DNA of 64,000 nt, taken from the NCBI RefSeq assembly GCF_024178165.1, contig NZ_JAMZIE010000002.1, positions 434,001-498,000 of the forward strand, in the 5' to 3' direction. A program made the translations under genes and the position numbers. Each line of letters begins with the position of its first letter. The first letter of the stretch is position 1. The notes below the pieces were generated by a model. That model was given only the letters and a program-made list of their open reading frames with translations. It did no database searches and had not been told where the DNA came from. Positions 17,120 to 25,027 of this stretch are shown one piece after another. The stretch is from Halohasta salina (GTDB taxonomy: Archaea; Halobacteriota; Halobacteria; Halobacteriales; Haloferacaceae).

Positions 17120-17662
17120 TTACTCCCTGTCGACGAGGTTCGAGGGGAGTTCGGTCTGCTCCCTGCGCAACGAGAAATAGTGGGCGGCGGCAACTCCTCC
17201 GAAGGCGACGAGCACCGCCACCCCGACGAGAAACTGGAGGCCGGTGGTGACGCCAGCGATGCCGGCGAGGACGTAGACCGCAAAGCCAACGCCGGCGAGG
17301 GCGAGGTAGTAGTACTGCCACGGCCGGCTGCTCCGCTGTTGGCGGAAGTAGGCCCCGATCTCGCCGGCCCCCGATCCGAGTTCGACTCGGCCGGTTTCGG
17401 CGTCGTAGTGGACTGCCCCCGCGTCCTCTAGCTTCGGAATGTGTGTCTGGTACAGCGAGACGTAGGTCCGCTTGCGTTGCTGGCTGGTGAGTTCTTCGAC
17501 CGACACCTCGTTTTCGATCGCCGCGATCTCGGCGGCGAGCTCGCTGAGCCGAACGGGGCCGTCGGCCTGCTTGAGGTAGTGCAAGACGAACCGTCGTCTG
17601 GGGTTGCTCAGCAGGTCGAAAACCGTATCTTGTGACAGCTGTTGATAATCGGAATCTGACAT
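17120..17662 (-). CDS. DUF7344-type winged-helix protein with two membrane helices
   Basis: A 180-residue protein. Residues ~8-95 form a winged helix (VFDLLSNPRRRFVLHYLKQA, then RTYVSLYQTHIPKLEDAGAV) like other haloarchaeal DUF7344 proteins; residues ~118-160 are two hydrophobic helices, so the DNA-binding part would be tethered to the membrane. The same architecture recurs at 35279. Convergent with the zinc-finger gene, nine bases between stops. A role as a membrane-linked regulator of the island is inferred from position only. Confidence 0.75.
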   Translation of the reverse strand: MSDSDYQQLSQDTVFDLLSNPRRRFVLHYLKQADGPVRLSELAAEIAAIENEVSVEELTSQQRKRTYVSLYQTHIPKLEDAGAVHYDAETGRVELGSGAGEIGAYFRQQRSSRPWQYYYLALAGVGFAVYVLAGIAGVTTGLQFLVGVAVLVAFGGVAAAHYFSLRREQTELPSNLVDRE

Positions 17663-17870
17663 TCGATATCTGGTGTGGTTGTATCTGTGTCGGTCCCCGA
17701 ACACGGCGGGGGATCGCCGAAATCCGATTGGATTGATTCCTGTTCGACACTTTGTTACGAGTAAATTACTCACAGTAGGCGGCTATTTATCCGGGCAGGC
17801 GGTCGGTCGACGCCGAATCGCCGATCCCGGCTACAGGAGCCGACCGCAGGACGCCGACCGATCCGCCGCC

Positions 17871-17887
17871 GGTAGGAGGCGGCTACC
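17871..17887 (+). promoter_or_regulatory. GGTAG-N7-CTACC dyad upstream of a promoter box
   Basis: A perfect 5-bp inverted repeat whose first base is exactly 42 bases before the first base of the ATAACAAA box at 17913. The same offset is seen at 33731. It is a candidate operator or activator site. Confidence 0.6.
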
Positions 17888-17912
17888 GATGGCGGCAGCC
17901 GCTATGCTCGGC

Positions 17913-17920
17913 ATAACAAA
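17913..17920 (+). promoter_or_regulatory. ATAACAAA promoter box for the DUF1616 gene
   Basis: C-ATAACAAA-GCCG begins 34 bases before the ATG of a 14-codon leader ORF (17947), which overlaps the GTG start of the DUF1616 gene. Confidence 0.65.
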
Positions 17921-17946
17921 GCCGACCGCCCTGCGGCCTCCGGTAC

Positions 17947-17991
17947 ATGTATCGGACTCCTACCGAGTCGCCACCGCGAGGTGTCCGGTGA
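17947..17991 (+). CDS. Putative 14-residue leader peptide ORF
   Basis: Encodes MYRTPTESPPRGVR. Its TGA (17989-17991) overlaps the GTG start of the DUF1616 gene as GTGA. It starts at the leaderless distance (34 bases) from the promoter box. Basic and Pro-rich like the other leader ORFs of this island; translation coupling is inferred. Confidence 0.45.
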   Translation: MYRTPTESPPRGVR

Positions 17992-19127
17992 CGCTCAGTG
18001 ACTCGAACGATGCCGACGGTCGGCTGCCCACAGCCGAAACCGTCCCGATCGACATGGTGGCGGTCGTCCTCGTCGTCGCCGCCATCGTCGGGCTCTACGC
18101 AGTCGGAGCGGGCCGACCCGTTCGGTTTCTGGTGGCGGTGCCGCTCCTGTTTTTCCTGCCGGGCTACGTGCTTGTCGGCGTCCTCTTCCCACGGAGCGGG
18201 CCACCAAGCGGTCGGGTACCGGCTGCCGGCGCGCAGTCGACGTCGACCGTCGGGGACCGATCACAGGTGGGGCTGACCGAGCGGCTGGCACTGTCGGTCG
18301 GGCTCAGCGTAGCGCTCGTTCCCCTGTTCGGGATCGGCCTCGAACTGCTGCCGGTGGCGGCGTTCGACGGCGCGATCCTCCCGGCGCTCGTCGTGTTCGT
18401 CCTCGTCGGGGCGGTCGTCGCCTCCGTGCGCCGGCTCCGGACGCCCGCCGTCGACCGGTTTCGGTTCCCGATCGATTCGATCCACGGGGCGATCACGGCG
18501 CCGTTCGACCCGGAGATGGCCCGCGGCGAGCGGCTCGCGACGATCGCGCTGGCGGTGGCCCTGTTGGTGGCGGTCGTGGCCACGGGCTACGTGTTCGCGG
18601 TGCCGCCGTCCGGCGAATCGTTCACCGACCTCCGGGTGATGACCGGCTCGCCGGCCGACCCCACCCTCGGCGAGTATCCCGAGGAGATCACGACCGACGG
18701 CGCGGAGCTGGTCGTCGGGATCGACAACCGAGAGGGGCGCCAGCAGACCTACACGATTGTCGTCACCGCCGACCAGCTCATCGAACGGACGGAGTCGGTG
18801 CGGCCGATCGAGTCGACCGAGCTGCTCCGCTTCGAGACCAGCCTCGATGACGGGCAGCGCCGGCTCCAGCCGATGACGATCACCCCCGATACGGGCGGGG
18901 AGTACCGCATCAGCTACTATCTGTACCGCGGGGTGGCTCCCGACGAAGCCGGCCCGGAGAGCGCCGACCGCCACGTCCACTTCACCACGCGCATGGTCGG
19001 CGATGGGGGATCGCCGGACGGCGAGCCTATCGACGGCGAGCCCGATCTCGACGGGACGGTCGATACCGACCGCGGGCGAACCGAACCGATCCCCGAGCAG
19101 CCGCCGTCGCTGACCGCCGATCGGTGA
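17988..19127 (+). CDS. DUF1616 family membrane protein
   Basis: A 379-residue membrane protein with four hydrophobic helices in the first ~200 residues (FLVAVPLLFFLPGYVLVGVL is the family signature near residue 48) and another at ~190-212, then an extracellular beta-rich part (~215-335) and an acidic tail. DUF1616 genes are frequent in archaeal glycan clusters; the biochemical role is unknown. The GTG at 17988 is the only start that leaves room for the first helix and fits the promoter; an internal ATG at 18054 is an alternative. Confidence 0.7.
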   Translation: MTLSDSNDADGRLPTAETVPIDMVAVVLVVAAIVGLYAVGAGRPVRFLVAVPLLFFLPGYVLVGVLFPRSGPPSGRVPAAGAQSTSTVGDRSQVGLTERLALSVGLSVALVPLFGIGLELLPVAAFDGAILPALVVFVLVGAVVASVRRLRTPAVDRFRFPIDSIHGAITAPFDPEMARGERLATIALAVALLVAVVATGYVFAVPPSGESFTDLRVMTGSPADPTLGEYPEEITTDGAELVVGIDNREGRQQTYTIVVTADQLIERTESVRPIESTELLRFETSLDDGQRRLQPMTITPDTGGEYRISYYLYRGVAPDEAGPESADRHVHFTTRMVGDGGSPDGEPIDGEPDLDGTVDTDRGRTEPIPEQPPSLTADR

Positions 19128-19166
19128 GCCGGCGGGTAAGGTGGCACCTACTGACCAAATGGACTC

Positions 19167-19174
19167 ATAACAAA
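19167..19174 (+). promoter_or_regulatory. ATAACAAA promoter box for the aminotransferase operon
   Basis: C-ATAACAAA-GACCG lies 146 bases before the aminotransferase start but 42 and 45 bases before a GTG (19209) and an ATG (19212) that open a leader ORF overlapping that start. Confidence 0.6.
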
Positions 19175-19211
19175 GACCGGCTCCCGTCTGTCGTCGGGTA
19201 CTGCGACCGTG

Positions 19212-19316
19212 ATGACCCCATCGCGGCTGCGAACACCTATGTATTTCACACAGACGCGTGTCGACGCCGGATCCGTATCGTGTACGGACAGCCCGCCGGC
19301 CGGGAGGCCGCAATGA
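19212..19316 (+). CDS. Putative 34-residue leader peptide ORF
   Basis: Starts MTPSRLRTPMYFTQTR and ends PPAGRPQ. Its TGA (19314-19316) overlaps the ATG of the aminotransferase as ATGA. An in-frame GTG sits one codon upstream (19209), 42 bases after the box start. Basic, Pro/Arg/Thr-rich, unlike the acidic proteome. Translation coupling is inferred; the peptide may have no function of its own. Confidence 0.45.
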   Translation: MTPSRLRTPMYFTQTRVDAGSVSCTDSPPAGRPQ

Positions 19317-20455
19317 GCCGGATCCCGATCGCCGACCCGGATATCGGCCGGGACGAACACCGCCGGGTGGCGGCAGTCCTCGAAGGCGGACGGCTGGCCG
19401 ACGGCCCGACGGTTCGGGCCTTCGAGTCGGCGTTCGCCGACCGCTGTGGAGCCCCCCACGGGGTCGCCACATCCAACGGCACGACCGCCCTCGAGACGGC
19501 GATGCGCGCGCTCGAACTGGGGGCCGGCGACACGGTTCTCACCTCGCCGTTTTCCTTCATCGCCAGTGCGAACGCGATCCGACTCGCGGGCGCGTCGGTC
19601 GCCTTCGCCGACATCGACCCGTCGACCTACAACCTCGATCCGACGGCCGTCGAGGCGGTCCTCGAAGCGCAAGAGGTCGACGCCATCCTCGCAGTCCACC
19701 TCTACGGGCTGCCGGCCCCGATGGACCGGCTCCGGGAGCTGGCCGACGAACACGACTGCCTGCTGATCGAGGACGCCGCCCAGGCCCACGCGGCGGCGAT
19801 CGACGGCCAGCCGGTCGGCTCGCTCGGGGAGGCGGCCTGTTTCTCGTTTTATCCGACGAAGAACATGACTACCGGCGAGGGCGGAATGGTCGTGACCGAC
19901 GACGAGGCGGTCGCCGACCGGGCGGCCCGATGGGTCAACCACGGTCGGACGGAGACCTACGAACACGCCACCGTCGGCCACAACTACCGACTGACGAGCC
20001 TCGCGGCCGCCATCGGGCTGGCCCAGCTGAACAAGCTCGATGAGTTTACGGCCGCCCGCCGGTCGACCGCCGCGCGGCTCACCGAGACGCTGGCCGACGT
20101 CGACGCGATCGTCCCGCCGACCGAACCGGAGGGGTTCCGCCACGTCTACCACCAGTACACCGTCCGCACCGACGACCGGGAGGCCTTCCGGTCGTATCTC
20201 GACGAGGCGGGTGTCGACACTGCGGTCTACTACCCGACGCCGATCCATCACCAGCCGCCGTATGCCGACCACGAGCCGACCGCGCCCGAGGCGGAGGCCG
20301 CCGCCGAATCGGTGGTCTCGCTGCCGGTCCATCCGGGGCTCTCAGAGCGCCAGATCGACCGACTGACGACGATCCTGCGGGCCTACGACCGGCTCGAAGA
20401 CCCCGTCGACGCCGGGCCGCCGGCGACCGCAGAGGGGGAGGGGGCCGATGACTGA
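19313..20455 (+). CDS. DegT/DnrJ/EryC1/StrS aminotransferase (WbpE-like)
   Basis: A 380-residue PLP-dependent sugar aminotransferase. It begins with the family opening IPIADPDIG, has the active-site sequence FYPTKNMTTGEGG with the PLP lysine at about residue 183, and LIEDAAQAHAA near residue 152. These enzymes transfer an amino group from glutamate to a keto sugar nucleotide. It overlaps the Gfo/Idh/MocA gene that follows by eight bases; that pair is the arrangement expected for 3-oxidation and 3-amination of a UDP-sugar uronate (WbpB-WbpE). The exact sugar is inferred. Confidence 0.85.
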   Translation: MSRIPIADPDIGRDEHRRVAAVLEGGRLADGPTVRAFESAFADRCGAPHGVATSNGTTALETAMRALELGAGDTVLTSPFSFIASANAIRLAGASVAFADIDPSTYNLDPTAVEAVLEAQEVDAILAVHLYGLPAPMDRLRELADEHDCLLIEDAAQAHAAAIDGQPVGSLGEAACFSFYPTKNMTTGEGGMVVTDDEAVADRAARWVNHGRTETYEHATVGHNYRLTSLAAAIGLAQLNKLDEFTAARRSTAARLTETLADVDAIVPPTEPEGFRHVYHQYTVRTDDREAFRSYLDEAGVDTAVYYPTPIHHQPPYADHEPTAPEAEAAAESVVSLPVHPGLSERQIDRLTTILRAYDRLEDPVDAGPPATAEGEGADD

Positions 20456-21398
20456 CCGACTCCCGGTCGGCGTGATCGGCGTCGGCAGCATGGGCCAACA
20501 CCACGCCCGGGTGTATCAGGAGTTGCCGAGCGCCGAGTTGGTCGGTGTCGCCGACGTCGACGCCGAGGCGGCCGCCGAGACCGCCGCCCAGTACGGGACG
20601 ACGCCGACGAGCGTCGACTCGCTACTGTCGACGGCGGCGGCGGTCTCGATCGCCGTCCCGACGCCCTACCACTACGACACCGCGATGGCGGCCATCGAGG
20701 CAGGGGTAGGGCTGCTGATCGAGAAGCCGATCGCAGAGGAGCCCGCCCAAGGTCGGGAGCTACTGGTCGCCGCCGAGGAGGCCGGTGTCACCCTGCAGGT
20801 AGGCCACATCGAGCGGTTCAACCCCGCGGTACGGACCTTGGAGACGGTCGCAACCGATCTCGACGTGATCGCGGTCGACAGCCAGCGGCTCGGCCCGCCG
20901 GCGGGCCGGGAGATCGCCGACGGCGTCGCCACGGACCTGATGATCCACGACGCCGACGTGCTGTTGTCGCTGGTCGACGAGCCGGTCGCCGACGTCTACG
21001 CCGCCGAGACCGCCGACGACCAGTACGTCGCCGCAACCGTCGCCTTCGAATCCGGCGTCGTGGCGACGCTGACCGCCAGCCGGGTGACCCAACAGAAGGT
21101 TCGGACGCTGTCGATCACCGCCGAGAGCTGCCGGGTCACCGTCGACTACATCGACCAGTCGGTTCGGATCAACCGCCACTCGCTGCCGGAGTACGTCGAG
21201 ACCGACGGCGAGGTCCGCTACCGCCATGAGAACGTCGTCGAACAGCCGACCGTCGAGAACGGCGAACCGCTCAAAAAGGAGCTGACGGCGTTCGTCGAGG
21301 CCGTCCGAACCGGTTCGGAGCCGGTCGTCACGGCCGCCGACGGCGTCCGCGCGCTCGAACTCGTCCAGCGGGTCGAGGCCGTCGCCGAACGCGAATGA
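20448..21398 (+). CDS. Gfo/Idh/MocA family sugar dehydrogenase (WbpB-like)
   Basis: A 316-residue NAD-dependent dehydrogenase with an N-terminal Rossmann motif (VGVIGVGSMGQHHARVY), the EKPIAEE signature near residue 93 and VGHIERFNP near residue 120. Its placement between the aminotransferase and a UDP-sugar dehydrogenase relative suggests oxidation of C3 of a UDP-N-acetylglucosaminuronate before amination. Substrate is inferred from context. It overlaps both neighbours (8 and 4 bases), so the three genes are translated together. Confidence 0.8.
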   Translation: MTDRLPVGVIGVGSMGQHHARVYQELPSAELVGVADVDAEAAAETAAQYGTTPTSVDSLLSTAAAVSIAVPTPYHYDTAMAAIEAGVGLLIEKPIAEEPAQGRELLVAAEEAGVTLQVGHIERFNPAVRTLETVATDLDVIAVDSQRLGPPAGREIADGVATDLMIHDADVLLSLVDEPVADVYAAETADDQYVAATVAFESGVVATLTASRVTQQKVRTLSITAESCRVTVDYIDQSVRINRHSLPEYVETDGEVRYRHENVVEQPTVENGEPLKKELTAFVEAVRTGSEPVVTAADGVRALELVQRVEAVAERE

Positions 21399-22705
21399 TC
21401 GACGCACTGTTCGACGACCGCCGGTCGGGAGTCGACGGCGACGCGTTGGCCATTGAGCGGCTCGACGTGGCGGTCTACGGACTCGATCGGACCGGCCTCG
21501 CGCTGTCGGTGCTGTGTGCGCAGGCAGTGGGATCGGTGACCGCCGCCGACGCCGACGGGAGCCGGGTGAGCGCGGTCCGTCGCGGTCAGCCGCCGGCCGG
21601 CGGCCCGCTGGTCGCGTCGGCACTGCCCGACGAGATCGAGGCCGGCAGGCTCCGGTCGACGACCGACATCGCGGCCGCGGCGGCCGACGCCCGGATCCAC
21701 CTGCTGGCGGTCGGTGCGGGGCTACGGACCGACGACACGCCGGACTGCTCGGCGCTCCGGTCGACGCTCCGGGATGCCGCCGCCGGCGTCGACCCCGGCG
21801 ATATCGTCGTGGTGATCCCACCGGTACCGCCGGGGACGACCGAGGGCGTCGTCGCCCGGACGCTGGCTGACGGCGGGCCGTCGACTGAGGCGGTCGGATT
21901 GGGGGTGTGGGCGCTGCCGACCGATCGGTCGCTGCGGGCGATCCGGAGCGGTGACTCGGTGGTCGCCGGCACCGACGATCGGAGCCGAGAGGCGGTCGCC
22001 GACCTCGCCGGCGCGACCACCGCCGGCACGGTCTCGACGGTGCCGACGGTGGCGACTGCCGAGTGTGTCGACGCCGTTGAGCGGACCGCCGAAGAGATGT
22101 TGCGATCGCTGAGCAACGAACTGGCGGTATCGGCGGGGATCGACGCCGCGACGGTCGCCGAGTTGGTCTCGATGCGGGTCGACCGGCCACTCCCCGGTCC
22201 GGGTGTCGGTGGCAGCCAGCCGATCGGGGCAGGGTTCCTCCGGGATGCGGTCGCCGACCGGACGCCGCTGACCGACAGCGTCTACCGGTCGACACGGGAG
22301 TTCCCGCGGCTGATCGCCGAGACGGTTCTGGATGCGGTCGACCACGACCCCGAGGACGGAGAGACGACGGTCCTGATCGTTGGCGTCCCCGAGGCAGGGG
22401 CCGACGACGCCGCGGCGATGCCGCTGTCGTTGCTCGTCCGGGCGTTGACTCGGGCCGAGACCCGACCGCTGGTCTGCGATCCGGTCGCCGACCTTCCCCG
22501 GGGTCTCACCCCCCATGCGGTCTCGATCCGGGCGGCCAACCGGCTCAATCCTGACGCGGTCGTCGTGCTCGCCGACCGGCTGGTGTTCGAGGAACTCGAC
22601 TGGGAGCGCTACGACGCCCCGGTCGTCGACTGCTGTGGGTCGGCCCTCGACGTCGGCGAGGACCGCCAACGCCTCGGTCGCCCGGATTCGCTCCGGAGCC
22701 GGTAG
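21395..22705 (+). CDS. Degenerate UDP-sugar 6-dehydrogenase homologue (probable pseudoenzyme)
   Basis: A 436-residue protein whose whole length matches the nucleotide-sugar dehydrogenase at 27671: Rossmann start VAVYGLDRTGLALSV, a central helix ending LSNELAV, and a C-terminal domain. The catalytic centre is gone: GVGGHCIP of the active form reads GVGGSQPIG, so the Cys and His are Ser274-Gln275, and the catalytic Lys region EAVKVFEGAY reads DAVERTAEEM. It is not truncated and retains good codon bias, so it is a maintained protein and not a decaying gene. A structural or regulatory partner role is inferred. Overlaps the preceding gene by four bases. Confidence 0.75.
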   Translation: MIDALFDDRRSGVDGDALAIERLDVAVYGLDRTGLALSVLCAQAVGSVTAADADGSRVSAVRRGQPPAGGPLVASALPDEIEAGRLRSTTDIAAAAADARIHLLAVGAGLRTDDTPDCSALRSTLRDAAAGVDPGDIVVVIPPVPPGTTEGVVARTLADGGPSTEAVGLGVWALPTDRSLRAIRSGDSVVAGTDDRSREAVADLAGATTAGTVSTVPTVATAECVDAVERTAEEMLRSLSNELAVSAGIDAATVAELVSMRVDRPLPGPGVGGSQPIGAGFLRDAVADRTPLTDSVYRSTREFPRLIAETVLDAVDHDPEDGETTVLIVGVPEAGADDAAAMPLSLLVRALTRAETRPLVCDPVADLPRGLTPHAVSIRAANRLNPDAVVVLADRLVFEELDWERYDAPVVDCCGSALDVGEDRQRLGRPDSLRSR

Positions 22706-22758
22706 TCGGCTCCCGCAAGCGCCGACCGCGACGGACCAGTTATGTGCAGCCAAACGCC

Positions 22759-22775
22759 GGTAGTCACCGCCTACT
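22759..22775. repeat. Imperfect GGTAG-N7-CTACT dyad
   Basis: One mismatch from the GGTAG-N7-CTACC dyads. It lies 181 bases upstream of the ATAACAAT box at 22940, so it does not show the fixed 42-base offset. Confidence 0.4.
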
Positions 22776-22939
22776 GGGGGAGCGCCGAACGGGCGGCCGC
22801 GGCCCCGGTCCGGACGCCTAGGTTGACAGCCGGCCGCTCGCTCCCCGATACTGGCCGAGAGGCTGCCGTGGGGACCGCCACGGCCGCGTGTCGACCACCA
22901 CCCGACCGCTAGCGGGAGCCGCCGGCCCGCAAGGTGGAT

Positions 22940-22947
22940 ATAACAAT
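22940..22947 (+). promoter_or_regulatory. Variant promoter box ATAACAAT for the GT2 gene
   Basis: One base different from ATAACAAA. A GTG in frame with the glycosyltransferase lies exactly 34 bases downstream (22974), which is the basis for choosing that start. Confidence 0.55.
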
Positions 22948-22973
22948 ACCCACCGAACCCCGCAGAACGCGTA

Positions 22974-24020
22974 GTGGCCGGGCGTTTCAGTCGGCCAGAG
23001 ACACCCATGTACAACGAACACACGGTCGCGGTCGTGGTGCCGGCATACAACGAATCCGGGTTCGTCGGGGAGGTGATCGAGACGCTTCCGGACTTCGTCG
23101 ACCGCGTCTACGCCATCGACGATCGGTCGACCGACGAGACGTGGGCGGAGATCACCGCGACCGCCGCGACGGTCAACAGCGCGGCCGCGACCGGCGAGAC
23201 GGCGTCGACGGAAGAGAGATCGGCCGTCGACGCGACCTCGACCGACGGCGGGGCGGCGTTCGACCGGCGGGTCGTCCCGATCCGCCACGAAACCAACCGC
23301 GGGGTCGGCGGCGCGATCAAAACCGGCTACCTGCGGGCCCGCGAGGACGAGGTCGACGTCACCGCCGTGATGGGCGGGGACGGACAGATGGACCCCGACT
23401 ACCTCGAACGAATTATCCGGCCCATAACGACCGGCGAGGCCGAGTATACAAAGGGTAACCGGCTGCTCAACCGCGAGGACCACGCCGAGATGCCGCGGTT
23501 CCGGCTGGTCGGCAACCGGATCTTGACGCTGTTGACCAAGATCGCCAGCGGTTACTGGCGGATCGGCGACCCACAGATGGGGTATACGGCGATCTCGTTG
23601 GACGCGCTTCGGGAGACCGACATCGAGAACATGTACGAGTTCTACGGCTACTGCAACGATCTGCTGGTCCGGCTGAACGTCGCCGGCCACCGGGTCGCCG
23701 ACGTCCCCTCGCCGCTGAACTACGGCGACGAACACAGCGACATCAACTATCTCACGTACATCCCCCGCGTCTCGCTCATGCTGCTGCGGACGTTCCTCTG
23801 GCGGCTCTGGTCGGGTCGCCGGACTGCCCGCGGAATGGCAACGCTTGTGTTGTACGTCGGCGGCGCTGCCGGCACGCTCGGCGGACTGGTGACCGGACTC
23901 GCCGACGACGATGGGTCGACGGCCAGCGCTCTCGGTGGGATCTTCGTGCTCTGTGTGGCAATGGTCTTCGACGGCCTGTTCAGCTGGCCGCAGAACAGCC
24001 GCGTCGAGCCCGAAGAATAG
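22974..24020 (+). CDS. GT2 glycosyltransferase with C-terminal membrane helices
   Basis: A 348-residue (from GTG 22974) or 337-residue (from ATG 23007) family 2 glycosyltransferase of the dolichol-phosphate-sugar type. Seen: VAVVVPAYNESGFVGEV, IDDRSTD, the GGDGQMDP metal/acceptor motif and two C-terminal hydrophobic helices. It probably charges a polyprenyl phosphate with a sugar at the cytoplasmic face. Odd: about 35 residues rich in Ala, Thr and Ser (ATVNSAAATGETASTEERSA and on) interrupt the nucleotide-binding domain after the first DxD-like motif. The GTG start agrees with the promoter-box spacing. Confidence 0.85.
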   Translation: MAGRFSRPETPMYNEHTVAVVVPAYNESGFVGEVIETLPDFVDRVYAIDDRSTDETWAEITATAATVNSAAATGETASTEERSAVDATSTDGGAAFDRRVVPIRHETNRGVGGAIKTGYLRAREDEVDVTAVMGGDGQMDPDYLERIIRPITTGEAEYTKGNRLLNREDHAEMPRFRLVGNRILTLLTKIASGYWRIGDPQMGYTAISLDALRETDIENMYEFYGYCNDLLVRLNVAGHRVADVPSPLNYGDEHSDINYLTYIPRVSLMLLRTFLWRLWSGRRTARGMATLVLYVGGAAGTLGGLVTGLADDDGSTASALGGIFVLCVAMVFDGLFSWPQNSRVEPEE

Positions 24021-24030
24021 GTCGGCCGCC

Positions 24031-25026
24031 TTACTGTATCCGCTTGTAGACCTCGGCGGCCAGCGTCAACACCGGCGTCCCGCGCTGGAGCGTCTGGTAG
24101 GTCCGCAGTTCGGGGGCGAACTTCGCCTTGTACTTCGAGATGCGCTCGTTGTTCGCGCCGACCAGATCGTACCGTTCGAGCCCACGCTCGCGGGCCGAAC
24201 TGATAATCGCCCAGTCGAGTAGATCGTTGACCGGGATCGGGGCGTCCATATCGCCCCAGCTCTGCCAGCCGTAGACGGTGTCGCCGGTTTCGAGGGTGAT
24301 GTGGCCGCCGACGAACCGGTCGCCCCGGTGGCAGGCGTAGATCCGGAAGACGTCGTCGGGGAGTTCCCGCCAGAGGTCGACCACGAACTCCGGGGTGATC
24401 TCGAAGGCGACGTCTTGCTCCGCGTGGCGCTGCTGGAGCCGGCGGATCGTCCGGCGGATCTCGACGACGCCACCCCGAGAGATCTCGTAGGCATCGGCAT
24501 CGGTGCCGGTGATGTTGCTGCGGGCGTCGCTGCTGAATGCCGCCAACAGATCGTCTTCCGACCGGTCGAGGTCGACCTCGTAGGTGTAGCGGGTCGTCGG
24601 CTCGAAGCCGGCCCAGACGAAGGGCCGGCTGTCGGTGTAGCCGGTGGCGGTCCGGAGGTGGACGAACGATGGGTCGACCGTCGCGTCGAGTTCGTCGAGA
24701 CAGGCCGCAATAAAGCGGCTGTTGGTCTTCTCTCGGCGGCGCTGTTTCCCGTTGAGGGTTACCAAGGCGGGGCCGAGATAGCTGATCTTCTGTTTGGGCG
24801 GCGGCGAGAAGGCGGCGGTGACCGGCCCCTTCGAGAGCTCGAACAGTGGGAAGATCCCCACCGGTTCCTGACCTTTATAGCCGACATAGGGGTGGAGCCG
24901 CGCATCGGCGTAGTCCGCCATCACGCCGAGGCTCTCGGCGCGGTGAAACGGCGTCGCCTGCGGGCTCCGTTCGACCAGTTCGTTCCACGCATCCGGATCG
25001 TCGACGGAAGTGATATCGAGCACCAT
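24031..25026 (-). CDS. FemAB-like / GNAT-fold acyltransferase
   Basis: A 331-residue protein with the double-GNAT layout of FemAB and BioF2-type acyltransferases. The conserved C-terminal motif DLVGANNERISKYKAKFAPE is shared with the paralogue at 30829. The N-terminal part holds PQATPFHRAESL and the fold's hydrophobic strands. Such proteins transfer aminoacyl or acyl groups to amino sugars or peptides; the donor here is unknown. Stop and start are one base from the next minus-strand gene, so the two form an operon driven by the box at 26674. Confidence 0.75.
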   Translation of the reverse strand: MVLDITSVDDPDAWNELVERSPQATPFHRAESLGVMADYADARLHPYVGYKGQEPVGIFPLFELSKGPVTAAFSPPPKQKISYLGPALVTLNGKQRRREKTNSRFIAACLDELDATVDPSFVHLRTATGYTDSRPFVWAGFEPTTRYTYEVDLDRSEDDLLAAFSSDARSNITGTDADAYEISRGGVVEIRRTIRRLQQRHAEQDVAFEITPEFVVDLWRELPDDVFRIYACHRGDRFVGGHITLETGDTVYGWQSWGDMDAPIPVNDLLDWAIISSARERGLERYDLVGANNERISKYKAKFAPELRTYQTLQRGTPVLTLAAEVYKRIQ

Positions 25027-25027
25027 C

